A DNA stretch of 64,000 nucleotides from NCBI GenBank assembly GCA_900473795.1, contig UCMT01000002.1, positions 1 through 64,000 of the forward strand. Reading direction: 5' to 3'. Source of the DNA: Hyphomicrobiales bacterium. Lineage in GTDB: Bacteria > Pseudomonadota > Alphaproteobacteria > Rhizobiales > Rhizobiaceae. The notes below the pieces were generated by a model. The model saw only the letters and a program-made list of their open reading frames with translations. It was not told where the DNA came from and did not search any database. Made by a program: the position numbers and the translations under genes. Positions 47,956 through 56,403 of the stretch are shown in pieces; position 1 is the first letter of the stretch, and each line of letters begins with the position of its first letter.

Positions 47956-48717
47956 ATGCCCACCGGTTCCGCCACGACAACGCTTGCCCGCCAATTGTCT
48001 GACGCCGACAACGGAGGTCTTCGGCTGGTCTCGGCCACGCTCGCGGAACCAGCCACCCCGGCCGACGCCTTTGCAGTGCAGAATGAAACGCTAGCCCTTA
48101 ACGGCTGGCCGACAGCCGGCTACAAGGTTGCGATCCGTCCGGACGGAAGCTCGATTTCCGCGCCTATGGCCCATATCACCCATGCCAGTGCATCGGGCAC
48201 CGCCGGCTTCGAGCGCCCCGCCGTCGATGCGCTGGAGGTCGAAATCTGCTTCGTGCTCGGCAAGGACCTGCCGCCGCCGGACGGCAAGCCCTATACCCGC
48301 GACACGCTTCTCGGCTATGTGGGCGGCATCTATTCCGGCGTCGAATTCCTCGGCCACCGCCTCGACGACGGCGGCCGCTCGCCGGCGCTGCTGTTCCTCG
48401 CGGATCGCCTCGGCAATGCCGGCTATGTGCTGGGCGAAGAATTGAGTGAAACCGTACTCGAACCGGGTGCAGCCCTGCCCCTGACGGTGACGATCAACGG
48501 CGACACTGTCTTTCCCGGTCCCGGAAAACACCCGAACGGCGATCCGGTGGCTCCTTTCCTCGCCTTTGCCAACGCATTGACGGACACCGTTGCCAAGGGC
48601 CGGATCGTCACCACCGGCAGCCTTTGCGGCGCCATCCCGACACCCGAACGGGCAGCAATCGCCATCAGCGGCTTTACCACACTGACCGTGACGGCCGCAT
48701 CGACGCGCAGCGCTTGA
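47956..48717 (+). CDS. FAH-family hydratase/decarboxylase-like (MhpD type)
   Basis: The 253-residue protein resembles the 2-keto-4-pentenoate hydratase/4-oxalocrotonate decarboxylase branch of the fumarylacetoacetase family. Support comes from GYKVAIRPDG, the metal-site acidic stretch VDALEVEICFVLGKDL, GYVGGIYSGVEFLGHRL, and the C-terminal GDPVAPFLAFANALTD and GRIVTTGSLCGAIP. Those enzymes use Mg2+ and act on 2-oxo acids from aromatic or sugar-acid breakdown. CAGGAGA precedes ATG 47956. It stands alone between the agp terminator and the uronate cluster, so its pathway is unclear. Confidence 0.82.
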   Translation: MPTGSATTTLARQLSDADNGGLRLVSATLAEPATPADAFAVQNETLALNGWPTAGYKVAIRPDGSSISAPMAHITHASASGTAGFERPAVDALEVEICFVLGKDLPPPDGKPYTRDTLLGYVGGIYSGVEFLGHRLDDGGRSPALLFLADRLGNAGYVLGEELSETVLEPGAALPLTVTINGDTVFPGPGKHPNGDPVAPFLAFANALTDTVAKGRIVTTGSLCGAIPTPERAAIAISGFTTLTVTAASTRSA

Positions 48718-48786
48718 TGCGGCTTCCAGCAGACTTGACGGAGCAGGAAGGTGGCGATCGCTGAAGCCGGTCGACGATCCGCCCGC

Positions 48787-49485
48787 CTACCTCAGCCACG
48801 CCGCATAGTCCGACACCAGCAGATGCAGCGGCGCCTCGTCCTCCTCGATGCCGGAAAAGCGCGTTACCGCCGGATCCTCGAAGATATTGTCGGTGTTGTC
48901 GTCATTGACGGTGGAGACTTCGGCAACAAAGACGTCACCACCCTCGCCCCAGAAGGCGTGCCAGTCTCCCGGCATCAGGGTCACGCTCTCGCCCGGCGCA
49001 AGCGTGAGCCTGTGGCCCGGCGGCAAGGTCCGCCAGATGCCGTCGGTCGCAACGCGCGTGCCCTTGTCGCGATCGCAGCGGCCATCGGTATCGCCGAACA
49101 ATTCGACCACCAGCGTGCCGCCGCCGCGATTGATGATGTCCTCGGCCTTCAGCACATGCCGGTGCATCGGCGTCACCTGATCCTTGCGCGCGATCATCGC
49201 CTTCTCGGCATAGAGCATGCCGCGGCCCTGCCTGAGGTCGGCAAGACGGCCGTTTCGCACCGTGAACAGGAAAAGCCCGGTCCTGCCGAAATCGCCAAGG
49301 CCGAAATCGGTGATATCCCAGCCGAGCGCTGCACCGGTAATGCCCTCGATCTCGCTCTTGCGCGCCTGCATCTCCCCGGGTGACCAGCGCGAGAACGGCG
49401 GCAGGATGAAGCCGAAGGAGCGCATGAAGGCTTCGCCCTCGCGCATGATCTCGTTGACGGCGCTGCGTTTCATCGGAACGGTCAT
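48787..49485 (-). CDS. D-lyxose/D-mannose isomerase-type cupin protein
   Basis: The 232-residue protein matches the D-lyxose ketol-isomerase family, Mn2+-dependent cupins that interconvert aldoses and ketoses. The metal site is visible in TPMHRHVLKAEDIINRGGG (two His and Glu region) and the later LMPGDWHAFWGEGGDVFVAE (third His). It may start at MTVPMKRS or at MKRS (49473). It is the third minus-strand gene of a divergent cluster with an SDR, an FCD-type regulator and mannonate dehydratase. In that setting it could be the missing uronate isomerase; that is a hypothesis. Confidence 0.85.
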   Translation of the reverse strand: MTVPMKRSAVNEIMREGEAFMRSFGFILPPFSRWSPGEMQARKSEIEGITGAALGWDITDFGLGDFGRTGLFLFTVRNGRLADLRQGRGMLYAEKAMIARKDQVTPMHRHVLKAEDIINRGGGTLVVELFGDTDGRCDRDKGTRVATDGIWRTLPPGHRLTLAPGESVTLMPGDWHAFWGEGGDVFVAEVSTVNDDNTDNIFEDPAVTRFSGIEEDEAPLHLLVSDYAAWLR

Positions 49486-49495
49486 GGTCTTCTCC

Positions 49496-50281
49496 TCAGC
49501 GCACGCCGATCCCGGCCGTCAACCCGCCATCGATCCGGTGATCGGAACCGGTGATGAAGCCGGCTTTGTCGGATGCGAGGAAGGCCACGAGCGCGGCGAC
49601 CTCTTCCGGCTCGCCGATGCGGCCCAGCGGATGGGCGGCACCGAACCGCTCGAAAACGGTCTCGATGTCGGCATCCTCCCCCTCGAAGGTCCGCGCCGCC
49701 AGTTCCAGGATCGGCGTGCGCACCGAGCCCGGGCTGATCGACACGACGCGGATGCGGTCCGGTGCAAAATCCAGCGCCATCGCGCGGGTCAAGGCATGGA
49801 TCGCGCCCTTGGAAGCGACATAGGCGGAAACGCCGCTCTGGCAGGCATGGCCCTGCACGCTGGACAGGTTGACGATGACGCCGCCGCCGCGCTTCCTCAT
49901 CTCCGGCACGCCATATTCCGCCGTCAGATGGATCGAGCCGACATTGACCGCCATGCAGCGCATGAAGGTTTCGAATGACGTGGTTTCCGCATCGCCATAA
50001 GGATGAACGGCCGCCGCGTTGACGATGATGTCGATGCCGCCGAAACTGCCCGCCGCCGCGGCCATGGCGGATTGGACATTGTCCGGCACCGAAACATCGG
50101 CATGCAGGACGGCAAGAAGCAGGCTCTCGGCCGCCGCCATTTTTTCCAGCTCGGCATTGGCTGCAAGATCGATCCCGAGCGCGGCGACGGAGGCGCCTTG
50201 CCGCGCCAGATGCAGCGCCACCGCCCGGCCGATCCCGGTTGTCCCGGTGACCACCGCGACCTTTCCGGCAAACTCATCCAT
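49496..50281 (-). CDS. SDR-family oxidoreductase
   Basis: The 261-residue protein is a classical short-chain dehydrogenase. It has the cofactor site VAVVTGTTGIGRAVALHLA, the DIIVNAAAVHP motif (NAG variant), the catalytic Ser and YxxxK in SGVSAYVASKGAIHAL, and SPGSVRTPILE. Asp at the end of strand 2 (LGIDLAAN) suggests NAD(H) preference. Its place between a sugar isomerase and a uronate-type regulator suggests a fructuronate reductase or D-mannonate oxidoreductase role, by inference. It overlaps the regulator gene by 8 nt. Confidence 0.88.
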   Translation of the reverse strand: MDEFAGKVAVVTGTTGIGRAVALHLARQGASVAALGIDLAANAELEKMAAAESLLLAVLHADVSVPDNVQSAMAAAAGSFGGIDIIVNAAAVHPYGDAETTSFETFMRCMAVNVGSIHLTAEYGVPEMRKRGGGVIVNLSSVQGHACQSGVSAYVASKGAIHALTRAMALDFAPDRIRVVSISPGSVRTPILELAARTFEGEDADIETVFERFGAAHPLGRIGEPEEVAALVAFLASDKAGFITGSDHRIDGGLTAGIGVR

Positions 50282-51032
50282 CGTCCCTCTCCCTTTGTTC
50301 CCGGCGCCTTTTCGTCATTGCCGGAGCTCCTTTCGCCGTATCGGCGGACGGAATGAACTCCAGCCCGGCATCGAGATGCCGGTCCATATGATAGACGAAG
50401 GCGATCCTGTCCCCTTCGCGCAAAGCTCGCACGATATCGGCATGTTCGGCAGCGACTGTTTCGAGCACGAGGCGCTGCGACTTGCCCGCCAGCATGAGCC
50501 GGGTAATCACCGGCTTCAGCATGCCATAGGTCTCCGAAAGCGTCCGGTTTCCGGCGGCGTCCACCATCAGCCGGTGAAACTGATAGTCGAGTTCCGAGGC
50601 TTCTTCCGCCGAGCCTGCGGTACGGATCCGCTCATTGAGAGCGTCCAGTTCCGACAGCGTCTCCGCAGTGACCCGCGCGGCCAGAAGGTCGAACAGGTTC
50701 ATTTCCGTGAGCCGCCTGTAGCCCTGGATATCCCGGAAGGCACCGATGGAAATGTCCATGGCAAAGGAAAACAGATCGCGCATCGCCGATTGGTGCTGGT
50801 CGGTCAGCACCGCGCCGACCTTCTGCCGCGATTCGGCCACGCCATAGGCCTTCAGCGTCCGGAAGGCTTCGCGCACCGTGTTGCGGCTGGCGTCGAACAT
50901 GACCGCCAGTTCGCCCTCGCTCGGCAGGACGTCGCCCACGGTCAGGCCGCGTTCGCGTATCAGCCCGCGAATATGCTGGACCATGTCGTCGACGGCGGAT
51001 GCGCGGCCGTTTTCCTCCTGTCCCGTTTTCAT
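50274..51032 (-). CDS. FCD-domain GntR-family transcriptional regulator
   Basis: The 252-residue protein has a GntR winged helix at residues 12-80 (VDDMVQHIRGLIRERGLTV, DVLPSEGELAVMFDASRNTV, REAFRTLKAYGVAESRQKVG) and an FCD effector domain with the usual metal/ligand residues (LDYQFHRLMVDAAGNRTL and AAEHADIVRALREGD). FadR/UxuR-type members sense sugar acids or organic acids. ATG 51032 is the start. It is divergent from uxuA, and two 15-bp near-identical sites in the intergenic DNA are likely its operators. The C-terminus ends in a basic tail. Confidence 0.88.
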   Translation of the reverse strand: MKTGQEENGRASAVDDMVQHIRGLIRERGLTVGDVLPSEGELAVMFDASRNTVREAFRTLKAYGVAESRQKVGAVLTDQHQSAMRDLFSFAMDISIGAFRDIQGYRRLTEMNLFDLLAARVTAETLSELDALNERIRTAGSAEEASELDYQFHRLMVDAAGNRTLSETYGMLKPVITRLMLAGKSQRLVLETVAAEHADIVRALREGDRIAFVYHMDRHLDAGLEFIPSADTAKGAPAMTKRRREQRERDDG

Positions 51033-51059
51033 GAGATGCTCCCGTTTGAAACCATCATA

Positions 51060-51136
51060 TGTCCGACATAATACCGTTATCAATCGGCGCATCTTGCAAA
51101 AGATGAAAAATTTCCGTTAATTGTCCAACATTATAC
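51060..51136. promoter_or_regulatory. Paired operators between gntR and uxuA
   Basis: TGTCCGACATAATAC (51060-51074) and TGTCCAACATTATAC (51122-51136) differ at two positions and start 62 bp apart, close to six helical turns. The first contains the TGTC-N-GACA palindrome typical of FCD-GntR sites. Midway between them is a perfect inverted repeat CATCTT-GCAA-AAGATG (51090-51105). The second site overlaps the uxuA leader, just before its ribosome binding site. Confidence 0.68.
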
Positions 51137-51148
51137 GGAGGAAACATC

Positions 51149-52324
51149 ATGCTTGAGAGCTGGCGCTGGTTCGGACCCGAGGATCCGGTCACCCTGTCTG
51201 ATGCGCGCCAGGCCGGCGCCCACGGCGTCGTCACCGCCCTTCACCACATCTATGATGGCCGCATCTGGACACCGGACGATATCGCCGAGCGCATGGCGCT
51301 AGTGAAAAAGGCCGGCATGACCTGGGCCGTTTGCGAATCCATCCCGGTCAACTCCGCCATCAAGCGTCGCGACGGCGAATGGTGGCGTTACCTCGATGCC
51401 TGGAAGCAGTGCCTCGCCAATCTCGGCAAGGCCGGCGTCCCCGTCGTCTGCTACAATTTCATGCCGGTGGTCGACTGGACGCGCACCGACCTGATGTACC
51501 CGACGGCGGCCGGCGGCTTCGCGCTGCGCTTCGACATGATCGATTTCGTCGCCTACGACGTCTTCGTCCTGAAGCGCCGCGCGGCGGAAGACAGTTACGA
51601 CCTGGCCGTCATCGACGCGGCAAGGCAGCGGCTCGCGACAAAAAGCGAAGACGAAATCCTGAAGCTGGAGAAAAACATCATCGCCGGCCTGCCGGGCGGC
51701 GAGGACAGCCACACCCGCGAAACCATTCGTGGCCACATCGCCGCTTTCGACGATATTTCGTCGGACGATATGCGCGACAATCTCGTCGAATTCCTGAAAG
51801 AAGTCGTGCCGGTGGCCGCCGAACACGGCGTGCGGCTTGCCATCCATCCCGACGATCCGCCCTTCTCGCTGTTCGGCCTGCCCCGCGTGGTCTCGACGGA
51901 GGATGACGTCAAGACCATCCTCGAGACCGTCGATGAGCCGGCGAACGGCATCACGCTGTGTGCCGGCTCCTATGGTTCCCGCGCCGGCAACGACCTGGTC
52001 AAGATGGCCGAGCGTTTCGCCGATCGCATCCACTTCGTGCATCTGCGCAACGTCGCCCGGGAAGCGGACGGCTCCTTCACCGAATCCGAGCACCTCGGCG
52101 GCGACGTCAATATGGTGTCGCTGATTTCAGCGCTGCGCAAGGAAGAGCGGCGGCGTGAGAGGGAAGGCCGGGCCGACAGCGTCATTCCGATGCGCCCGGA
52201 CCACGGCCATCTGCTGATCGACGACCAGAAGAAGAAGGTCAATCCCGGCTACTCCTGCATCGGCCGTCTCAAGGGTCTCGCCGAATTGCGCGGCGTCATT
52301 GCCGCCGTCGACCAGCTGACGTGA
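51149..52324 (+). CDS. uxuA: Mannonate dehydratase
   Basis: UxuA dehydrates D-mannonate to 2-keto-3-deoxygluconate in hexuronate catabolism. The 391-residue protein starts MLESWRWFGPEDPVTLSDAR, the family N-terminus, and has the metal-site residues in RLAIHPDDPPFSLFGLPR, LCAGSYGSR, IHFVHLRNV, and DHGHLLIDD. It is transcribed from the divergent region with the FCD-GntR gene and is followed, after 1 bp, by the convergent yehW stop. GGAGGAAAC is a good ribosome binding site. Glucuronate isomerase (uxaC) is not in the window. Confidence 0.96.
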   Translation: MLESWRWFGPEDPVTLSDARQAGAHGVVTALHHIYDGRIWTPDDIAERMALVKKAGMTWAVCESIPVNSAIKRRDGEWWRYLDAWKQCLANLGKAGVPVVCYNFMPVVDWTRTDLMYPTAAGGFALRFDMIDFVAYDVFVLKRRAAEDSYDLAVIDAARQRLATKSEDEILKLEKNIIAGLPGGEDSHTRETIRGHIAAFDDISSDDMRDNLVEFLKEVVPVAAEHGVRLAIHPDDPPFSLFGLPRVVSTEDDVKTILETVDEPANGITLCAGSYGSRAGNDLVKMAERFADRIHFVHLRNVAREADGSFTESEHLGGDVNMVSLISALRKEERRREREGRADSVIPMRPDHGHLLIDDQKKKVNPGYSCIGRLKGLAELRGVIAAVDQLT

Positions 52325-52325
52325 C

Positions 52326-53066
52326 CTACAGGCCTGCCCGCCGGGCCAAGACCGCCTCGATCGCCGATAGCCCGTCATAGATCAGCACGGCAAGCGCCCC
52401 GACGATCAGCCCGCCCTGCAGCACGAAGGCGATATTGTTGGATTGCAGCCCGGCGATGATGACCTCGCCGAGCGTCTTGGCCGCGACCGTCGAGCCGATC
52501 GTCGCGGTGGCGAGGCTGATCACCACCGACAGGCGAATGCCCGCCAGGATCACCGGCATCGCCAGCGGCAACTCCACCTTGAACAGGCGCTGGCGATCCG
52601 TCATGCCGGCGCCGCGCGCCGCCTCCATCACGGAGGGTGGCAGGGTTGTCAAACCCGTCAGCGTATTCTCGAAGATCGGCAGGAGGCCGTAGAGAAACAG
52701 CGCCACCAGCGTCGGCTTCTCGCCGAAACCGAGGGCCGGGACCGCCAACGCCAGCACCGCCACCGGCGGAAATGTCTGGCCGACATTCACCAGGCTGCGC
52801 GACAAAGGCAGGAATTCCGCCCCAAAGGACCGCGTGACGAGAATGGCAAGTGTCACGGCGACGATGATGGCGGCAATCGTGGCGATCGCGACGGTGCGCA
52901 GATGCAGGAGCGTCAGGGTCAGCAGGCTGCCCTGGTTGTAGATTGCCGGCGCATTGTCCTGCACCAGCGGCTTCAAGAGCGGTTCGAACCAGCCGGGCGA
53001 GATAAGGAATGCAAGCAGTATTGCCAGCAGAACGGCACGCAGGAGAGAGGGGAGCCAGGCCCTCAT
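52326..53066 (-). CDS. yehW: Osmoprotectant-type ABC transporter permease
   Basis: The 246-residue inner-membrane permease is of the OpuBB/YehW kind, with about six membrane segments including LLRAVLLAILLAFLIS, VAIATIAAIIVAVTLAILV and VAVLALAVPALGFGE. The EAA-type loop is AARGAGMTDRQRLFKVELPL. Its length equals E. coli YehW (243). It is the last of four genes in the order binding protein, permease, ATPase, permease. Its start overlaps the yehX stop. Glycine betaine or choline is the likely substrate of the family. Confidence 0.88.
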   Translation of the reverse strand: MRAWLPSLLRAVLLAILLAFLISPGWFEPLLKPLVQDNAPAIYNQGSLLTLTLLHLRTVAIATIAAIIVAVTLAILVTRSFGAEFLPLSRSLVNVGQTFPPVAVLALAVPALGFGEKPTLVALFLYGLLPIFENTLTGLTTLPPSVMEAARGAGMTDRQRLFKVELPLAMPVILAGIRLSVVISLATATIGSTVAAKTLGEVIIAGLQSNNIAFVLQGGLIVGALAVLIYDGLSAIEAVLARRAGL

Positions 53067-54001
53067 TGCGGCCTTGCTGCGCGCCGGGCGAGCCCTTCCA
53101 AGGTCACTTTCCCGATGAGCGTGCCGTCAGCCGCCGCCACCGGCAGCGCATCGCGGCCGGTCCAGAGCAGTTCGGATAGCACGTCGCGCTGGCTGGTTGC
53201 CGCGCCAACGGGCTTTCCATCGGCAGTGCCAGGCTCCACCGCCTGCCCCGCCGTCTCGATCGACAAAAGCCGGAACGGCCGCTCGCTGGCGCCGATCAGC
53301 GTCTGGACGAACTCCGTCGCCGGATTCGTCACCAGCTCGGCCGGCGTGCCGTATTGAACGAGTTCGCCCTTGTCCATGACGGCGATCTTGTCCGCGAGGT
53401 GAAACGCCTCGTCCATATCGTGCGTCACCAACACGATCGTGGTTTTCAAGAGTTTCTGGATGTCGAGAAGATCGGCCTGCGCCTTGGCCCGGATGATCGG
53501 GTCGAGCGCGCCGAACGGCTCGTCCATCAGCAGAACCTTCGGCTCAGCCGCCAGCGCCCGCGCTACACCGACCCGCTGCTGCTGCCCGCCGGACAACTCA
53601 TGCGGAAACCGCGCGGCGAAGATGGCGGGATCGAGCTGGAACAACGCCAGCAGTTCCGCCACCTTGGCATCGATGCGCGCCTTGTCCCAGTCGAGCAGCA
53701 CCGGCACAGTGGCGATATTCTGCGCAACGGTGCGATGCGGAAAAAGCCCATGCCCCTGGATGGCATAGCCGATGCGGCGCCGCAGTTCGAAGCCCGGCAT
53801 CGAGCGATTGTCTTCGCCGTCGAGCCGAATGGCACCCGCGCTCGGCTCGACCAGCCGGTTGATCATGCGCAACAGCGTCGTCTTGCCGGAACCGGAGGTT
53901 CCAACGATGACCGTCACTGTGCGCGGCTCGATCGTCATCGTCACATTGTCGACGACCGCGGTGCCGTCGTAGCGCTTGGTGATGCCGTCGATCTCGATCA
54001 T
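53063..54001 (-). CDS. yehX: Osmoprotectant-type ABC transporter ATPase
   Basis: The 312-residue ATPase has GTSGSGKTTLLRMINR at the Walker A (residues 34-49), LSGGQQQRVGVARALA as the signature and VLLMDEPFGALDPI as the Walker B. A C-terminal CBS-like stretch (AVAAADGTLIG-type region near residue 285) may sense ionic strength, as in OpuA-type ATPases. It energises the two permeases. The start and stop overlap the neighbouring permease genes by four bases each. Confidence 0.9.
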   Translation of the reverse strand: MIEIDGITKRYDGTAVVDNVTMTIEPRTVTVIVGTSGSGKTTLLRMINRLVEPSAGAIRLDGEDNRSMPGFELRRRIGYAIQGHGLFPHRTVAQNIATVPVLLDWDKARIDAKVAELLALFQLDPAIFAARFPHELSGGQQQRVGVARALAAEPKVLLMDEPFGALDPIIRAKAQADLLDIQKLLKTTIVLVTHDMDEAFHLADKIAVMDKGELVQYGTPAELVTNPATEFVQTLIGASERPFRLLSIETAGQAVEPGTADGKPVGAATSQRDVLSELLWTGRDALPVAAADGTLIGKVTLEGLARRAARPQ

Positions 54002-55164
54002 GTGGTCCTGCCTCGGTTTTGCGACGGAGTGTTCATTTCAATGAGGGCGTCGAGCACGATGGCTGCAGCAAAGGCGAGCACCACTGTCGGCACTGCGCCG
54101 AGAAGCACCAGATCCATCGCCGTCTGGCCGATCCCCTGGAAGACGAAAACGCCGAAACCGCCGCCGCCGATCAGCGCCGCGATGGTTGCAAGGCCGATAC
54201 TCTGCACGAGCACGATGCGGATGCCGGTCAGGATGACCGGCATGGCAAGCGGCAGCTCGATGCCGAAAAGCCGCTGCCGGTCCGTCATGCCGATGCCGCG
54301 TGCCGCCTCATTGGCCTCGCGCGGCACGCCGGCAAGCCCGACCACGGTATTGGCGACCACCGGCAGCAGCGAATAGAGAAACAGCGCCACGAAGGCCGGA
54401 GCTGCGCCGATGCCGCGAATGCCGATCGCACCTGCCCCCGGCACATGGACGGCAATCCAGCCGAGCGGCGCGATGAGGATGCCGAACAGCGCGATCGACG
54501 GGATCGTCTGGATGAGGTTCAGCGTATTGAGCACACCGGCCCGCAAGGGTTCGACGCGATGGCAGAGAATGCCGAGCGGCAGGCCGACGACAACCGAGGC
54601 AAACAGCGAGCCGAGCGCCAGCGCCACATGCCTGCCCGCTTCCAGCCAGAACACGTCGGCGCGGCCGGCATATTCCTTGAGGATCGACAGTCCGTCCCAG
54701 AGCCCCGACACCAGGATCGCGGCCGCGCCACCGAGGGTCGCGAGCAGCAGCAGCACCCGCACGCCCGGCCTTGGCCTCAGCCGCGTGATCGAATCGGCGG
54801 CGAGCAGGGCATAGGCGAACAGCAGGATCCAGAAGCCGGAGGCCGGCGACACGCGGGCATAGGTGTTTTCCGGCGGGGTCAGATACGCCGCCGTCAGGCC
54901 GATGAAAAGCGCAATGGCGCCAAGGGCAACCGCCGCGGTAGCGAGCCTGAGCAGCGCCGGCGTTTTCAGAAGGATGATAGCGGCGGCGACAATCATAAGG
55001 CCGAGCAGGACAACGCCGGCGCCCGCGGGCAGCGCCGCAAGGACCGATTTCGCCTCGCCCGGCACGATACGATTGGCGCGAAAGGTCGCAAATGGCGCGA
55101 CAAGCGCGCCATAGGCAACCAGAAGCGCGATCACCACGCCCAACTTATCCAATCGAAGGCTCAA
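53998..55164 (-). CDS. yehY: Osmoprotectant-type ABC transporter permease, long form
   Basis: The 388-residue permease matches E. coli YehY (about 385). It has an N-terminal set of extra membrane segments (GVVIALLVAYGALVAPF, AAGVVLLGLMIVAAAIILL) and the usual OpuBB core (VALALGSLFASVVVGLPLG and the EAA loop AARGIGMTDRQRLFGIELPL). A rho-independent terminator separates it from the upstream binding-protein gene. The stop overlaps the yehX start. Confidence 0.88.
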   Translation of the reverse strand: MSLRLDKLGVVIALLVAYGALVAPFATFRANRIVPGEAKSVLAALPAGAGVVLLGLMIVAAAIILLKTPALLRLATAAVALGAIALFIGLTAAYLTPPENTYARVSPASGFWILLFAYALLAADSITRLRPRPGVRVLLLLATLGGAAAILVSGLWDGLSILKEYAGRADVFWLEAGRHVALALGSLFASVVVGLPLGILCHRVEPLRAGVLNTLNLIQTIPSIALFGILIAPLGWIAVHVPGAGAIGIRGIGAAPAFVALFLYSLLPVVANTVVGLAGVPREANEAARGIGMTDRQRLFGIELPLAMPVILTGIRIVLVQSIGLATIAALIGGGGFGVFVFQGIGQTAMDLVLLGAVPTVVLAFAAAIVLDALIEMNTPSQNRGRTT

Positions 55165-55185
55165 ACCGGCATCCCTGCAGAGTGG

Positions 55186-55217
55186 AAAAAAGGCCGGTTC
55201 CGCTCGAGAAACCGGCC
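55186..55217 (-). terminator. Attenuating terminator after osmF
   Basis: On the minus strand GGCCGGTTT pairs with AACCGGCC (55191-55217), followed by TTTTTT (55191-55186). It sits between the osmF stop and the yehY start, so most transcripts would end after the binding-protein gene. Confidence 0.82.
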
Positions 55218-55233
55218 TCGAATTCGAGGCAGC

Positions 55234-56145
55234 TTATTTCAGAAAGCCGTTCTTCTTCAGGAAATCCTCCGCCACCGCCTTGGCCGGCTCGCCGCCCACC
55301 TGGACGCGGCCGTTCAGATCCTGCAGCGTCGTCAGATCAAGCTTCTCGAAGACCGGCTTCAGCAGGGTTTCGATCTCGGGATGCTCCTTCAGCACAGCCT
55401 CGCGGATGATCGGCGTCGGCTGATAGACCGGCTGGACGGATTTGTCGTCCTCCAGAACCACCAGGCCGGACGGCGCGATGCCGCCATCCGTGCCGTAAAC
55501 CATGGCCGCATTGGCCCCGTTGGTCTGGTTGGCGGCCGCCGAGATCGTTGCCGCCGTATCGCCGCCCGATAGGGTGATCAGCTGGTCAGACTTCAGCGTG
55601 AAGCTGTAGGTCGTCTGGAACGCCGGGAGCGCTGCCGCCGAATTGACGAATTCCGAGGAGGCCGCCAGCACGACCTTGCCGCCGCCGGAGACATATTTGC
55701 CGAAGTCGCTGAAGGTCTTGATGCCGTTGGCATCGGCAATATCCTTGCGAACGGCGACCGCCCAGGTGTTGTTGGCCGGCGACGGCGTAAGCCAGACGAC
55801 CTTGTTGGCGTCGTAATCGAGCTTCTTGGCCTCTTCGTAACCCTTGGCCGCATCCTTCCAGAGCGGGTCGTCGGCCTTTTCGAAGAAGAAGGCGGCATTG
55901 CCGGTATATTCCGGATAGATGTCGATCTCGCCCGCGATGATTGCTTTGCGCACGACGGGCGTCGCCCCGAGCTGCACCCGATCGGTCGTCTGAATGTTGT
56001 TGGCATTCAGAACGGCCAGGATGATGTTGCCGAGCACGCCGCCTTCGGTATCGATCTTGGAAGCGACGACGACCTGAGCATTTGCCGCCGCGGCGGAAAC
56101 GAGCACCGCAAACGCGGCGCCGATAAGTTTTGTGTTGAGACCCAC
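55234..56145 (-). CDS. osmF: Osmoprotectant-type ABC substrate-binding protein
   Basis: The 303-residue protein (GTG 56145, with GGAGAAG upstream) has a signal peptide (LIGAAFAVLVSAAAANAQ) and the OpuAC-type binding fold of OsmF/YehZ: KIDTEGGVLGNIILAVLN, LGATPVVRKAIIAGEIDIYP, EYTGNAAFFF, and PANNTWAVAVRKDIA. ATG 56184 is an alternative start. It is the first gene of the four-gene transporter and, through the terminator behind it, the most highly expressed. Ligands of the family are glycine betaine and related solutes. Confidence 0.9.
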   Translation of the reverse strand: MGLNTKLIGAAFAVLVSAAAANAQVVVASKIDTEGGVLGNIILAVLNANNIQTTDRVQLGATPVVRKAIIAGEIDIYPEYTGNAAFFFEKADDPLWKDAAKGYEEAKKLDYDANKVVWLTPSPANNTWAVAVRKDIADANGIKTFSDFGKYVSGGGKVVLAASSEFVNSAAALPAFQTTYSFTLKSDQLITLSGGDTAATISAAANQTNGANAAMVYGTDGGIAPSGLVVLEDDKSVQPVYQPTPIIREAVLKEHPEIETLLKPVFEKLDLTTLQDLNGRVQVGGEPAKAVAEDFLKKNGFLK

Positions 56146-56403
56146 GATACTTCTCCCTTGAAACTGCTTCACAATTTCTCCCATGGCGACCGACCTTCGT
56201 CGGGGCATAAACTGCCATATGTGGCGGGGTTCGGAGAAAAATAGAGTGTTTTGGTAGAAAATCGCGCGCCTTATTTCACGCCCTCGATCAAAAGGCGCGC
56301 AACACGATGCGCAACGAGTCGGCGATGTGCCGCCCTTGGGCTTTTGAAAGATAAAAGCACGGCAGAACGGCGGGAAGCCCGAGCTGTGAACAGGTCCAAT
56401 CGA

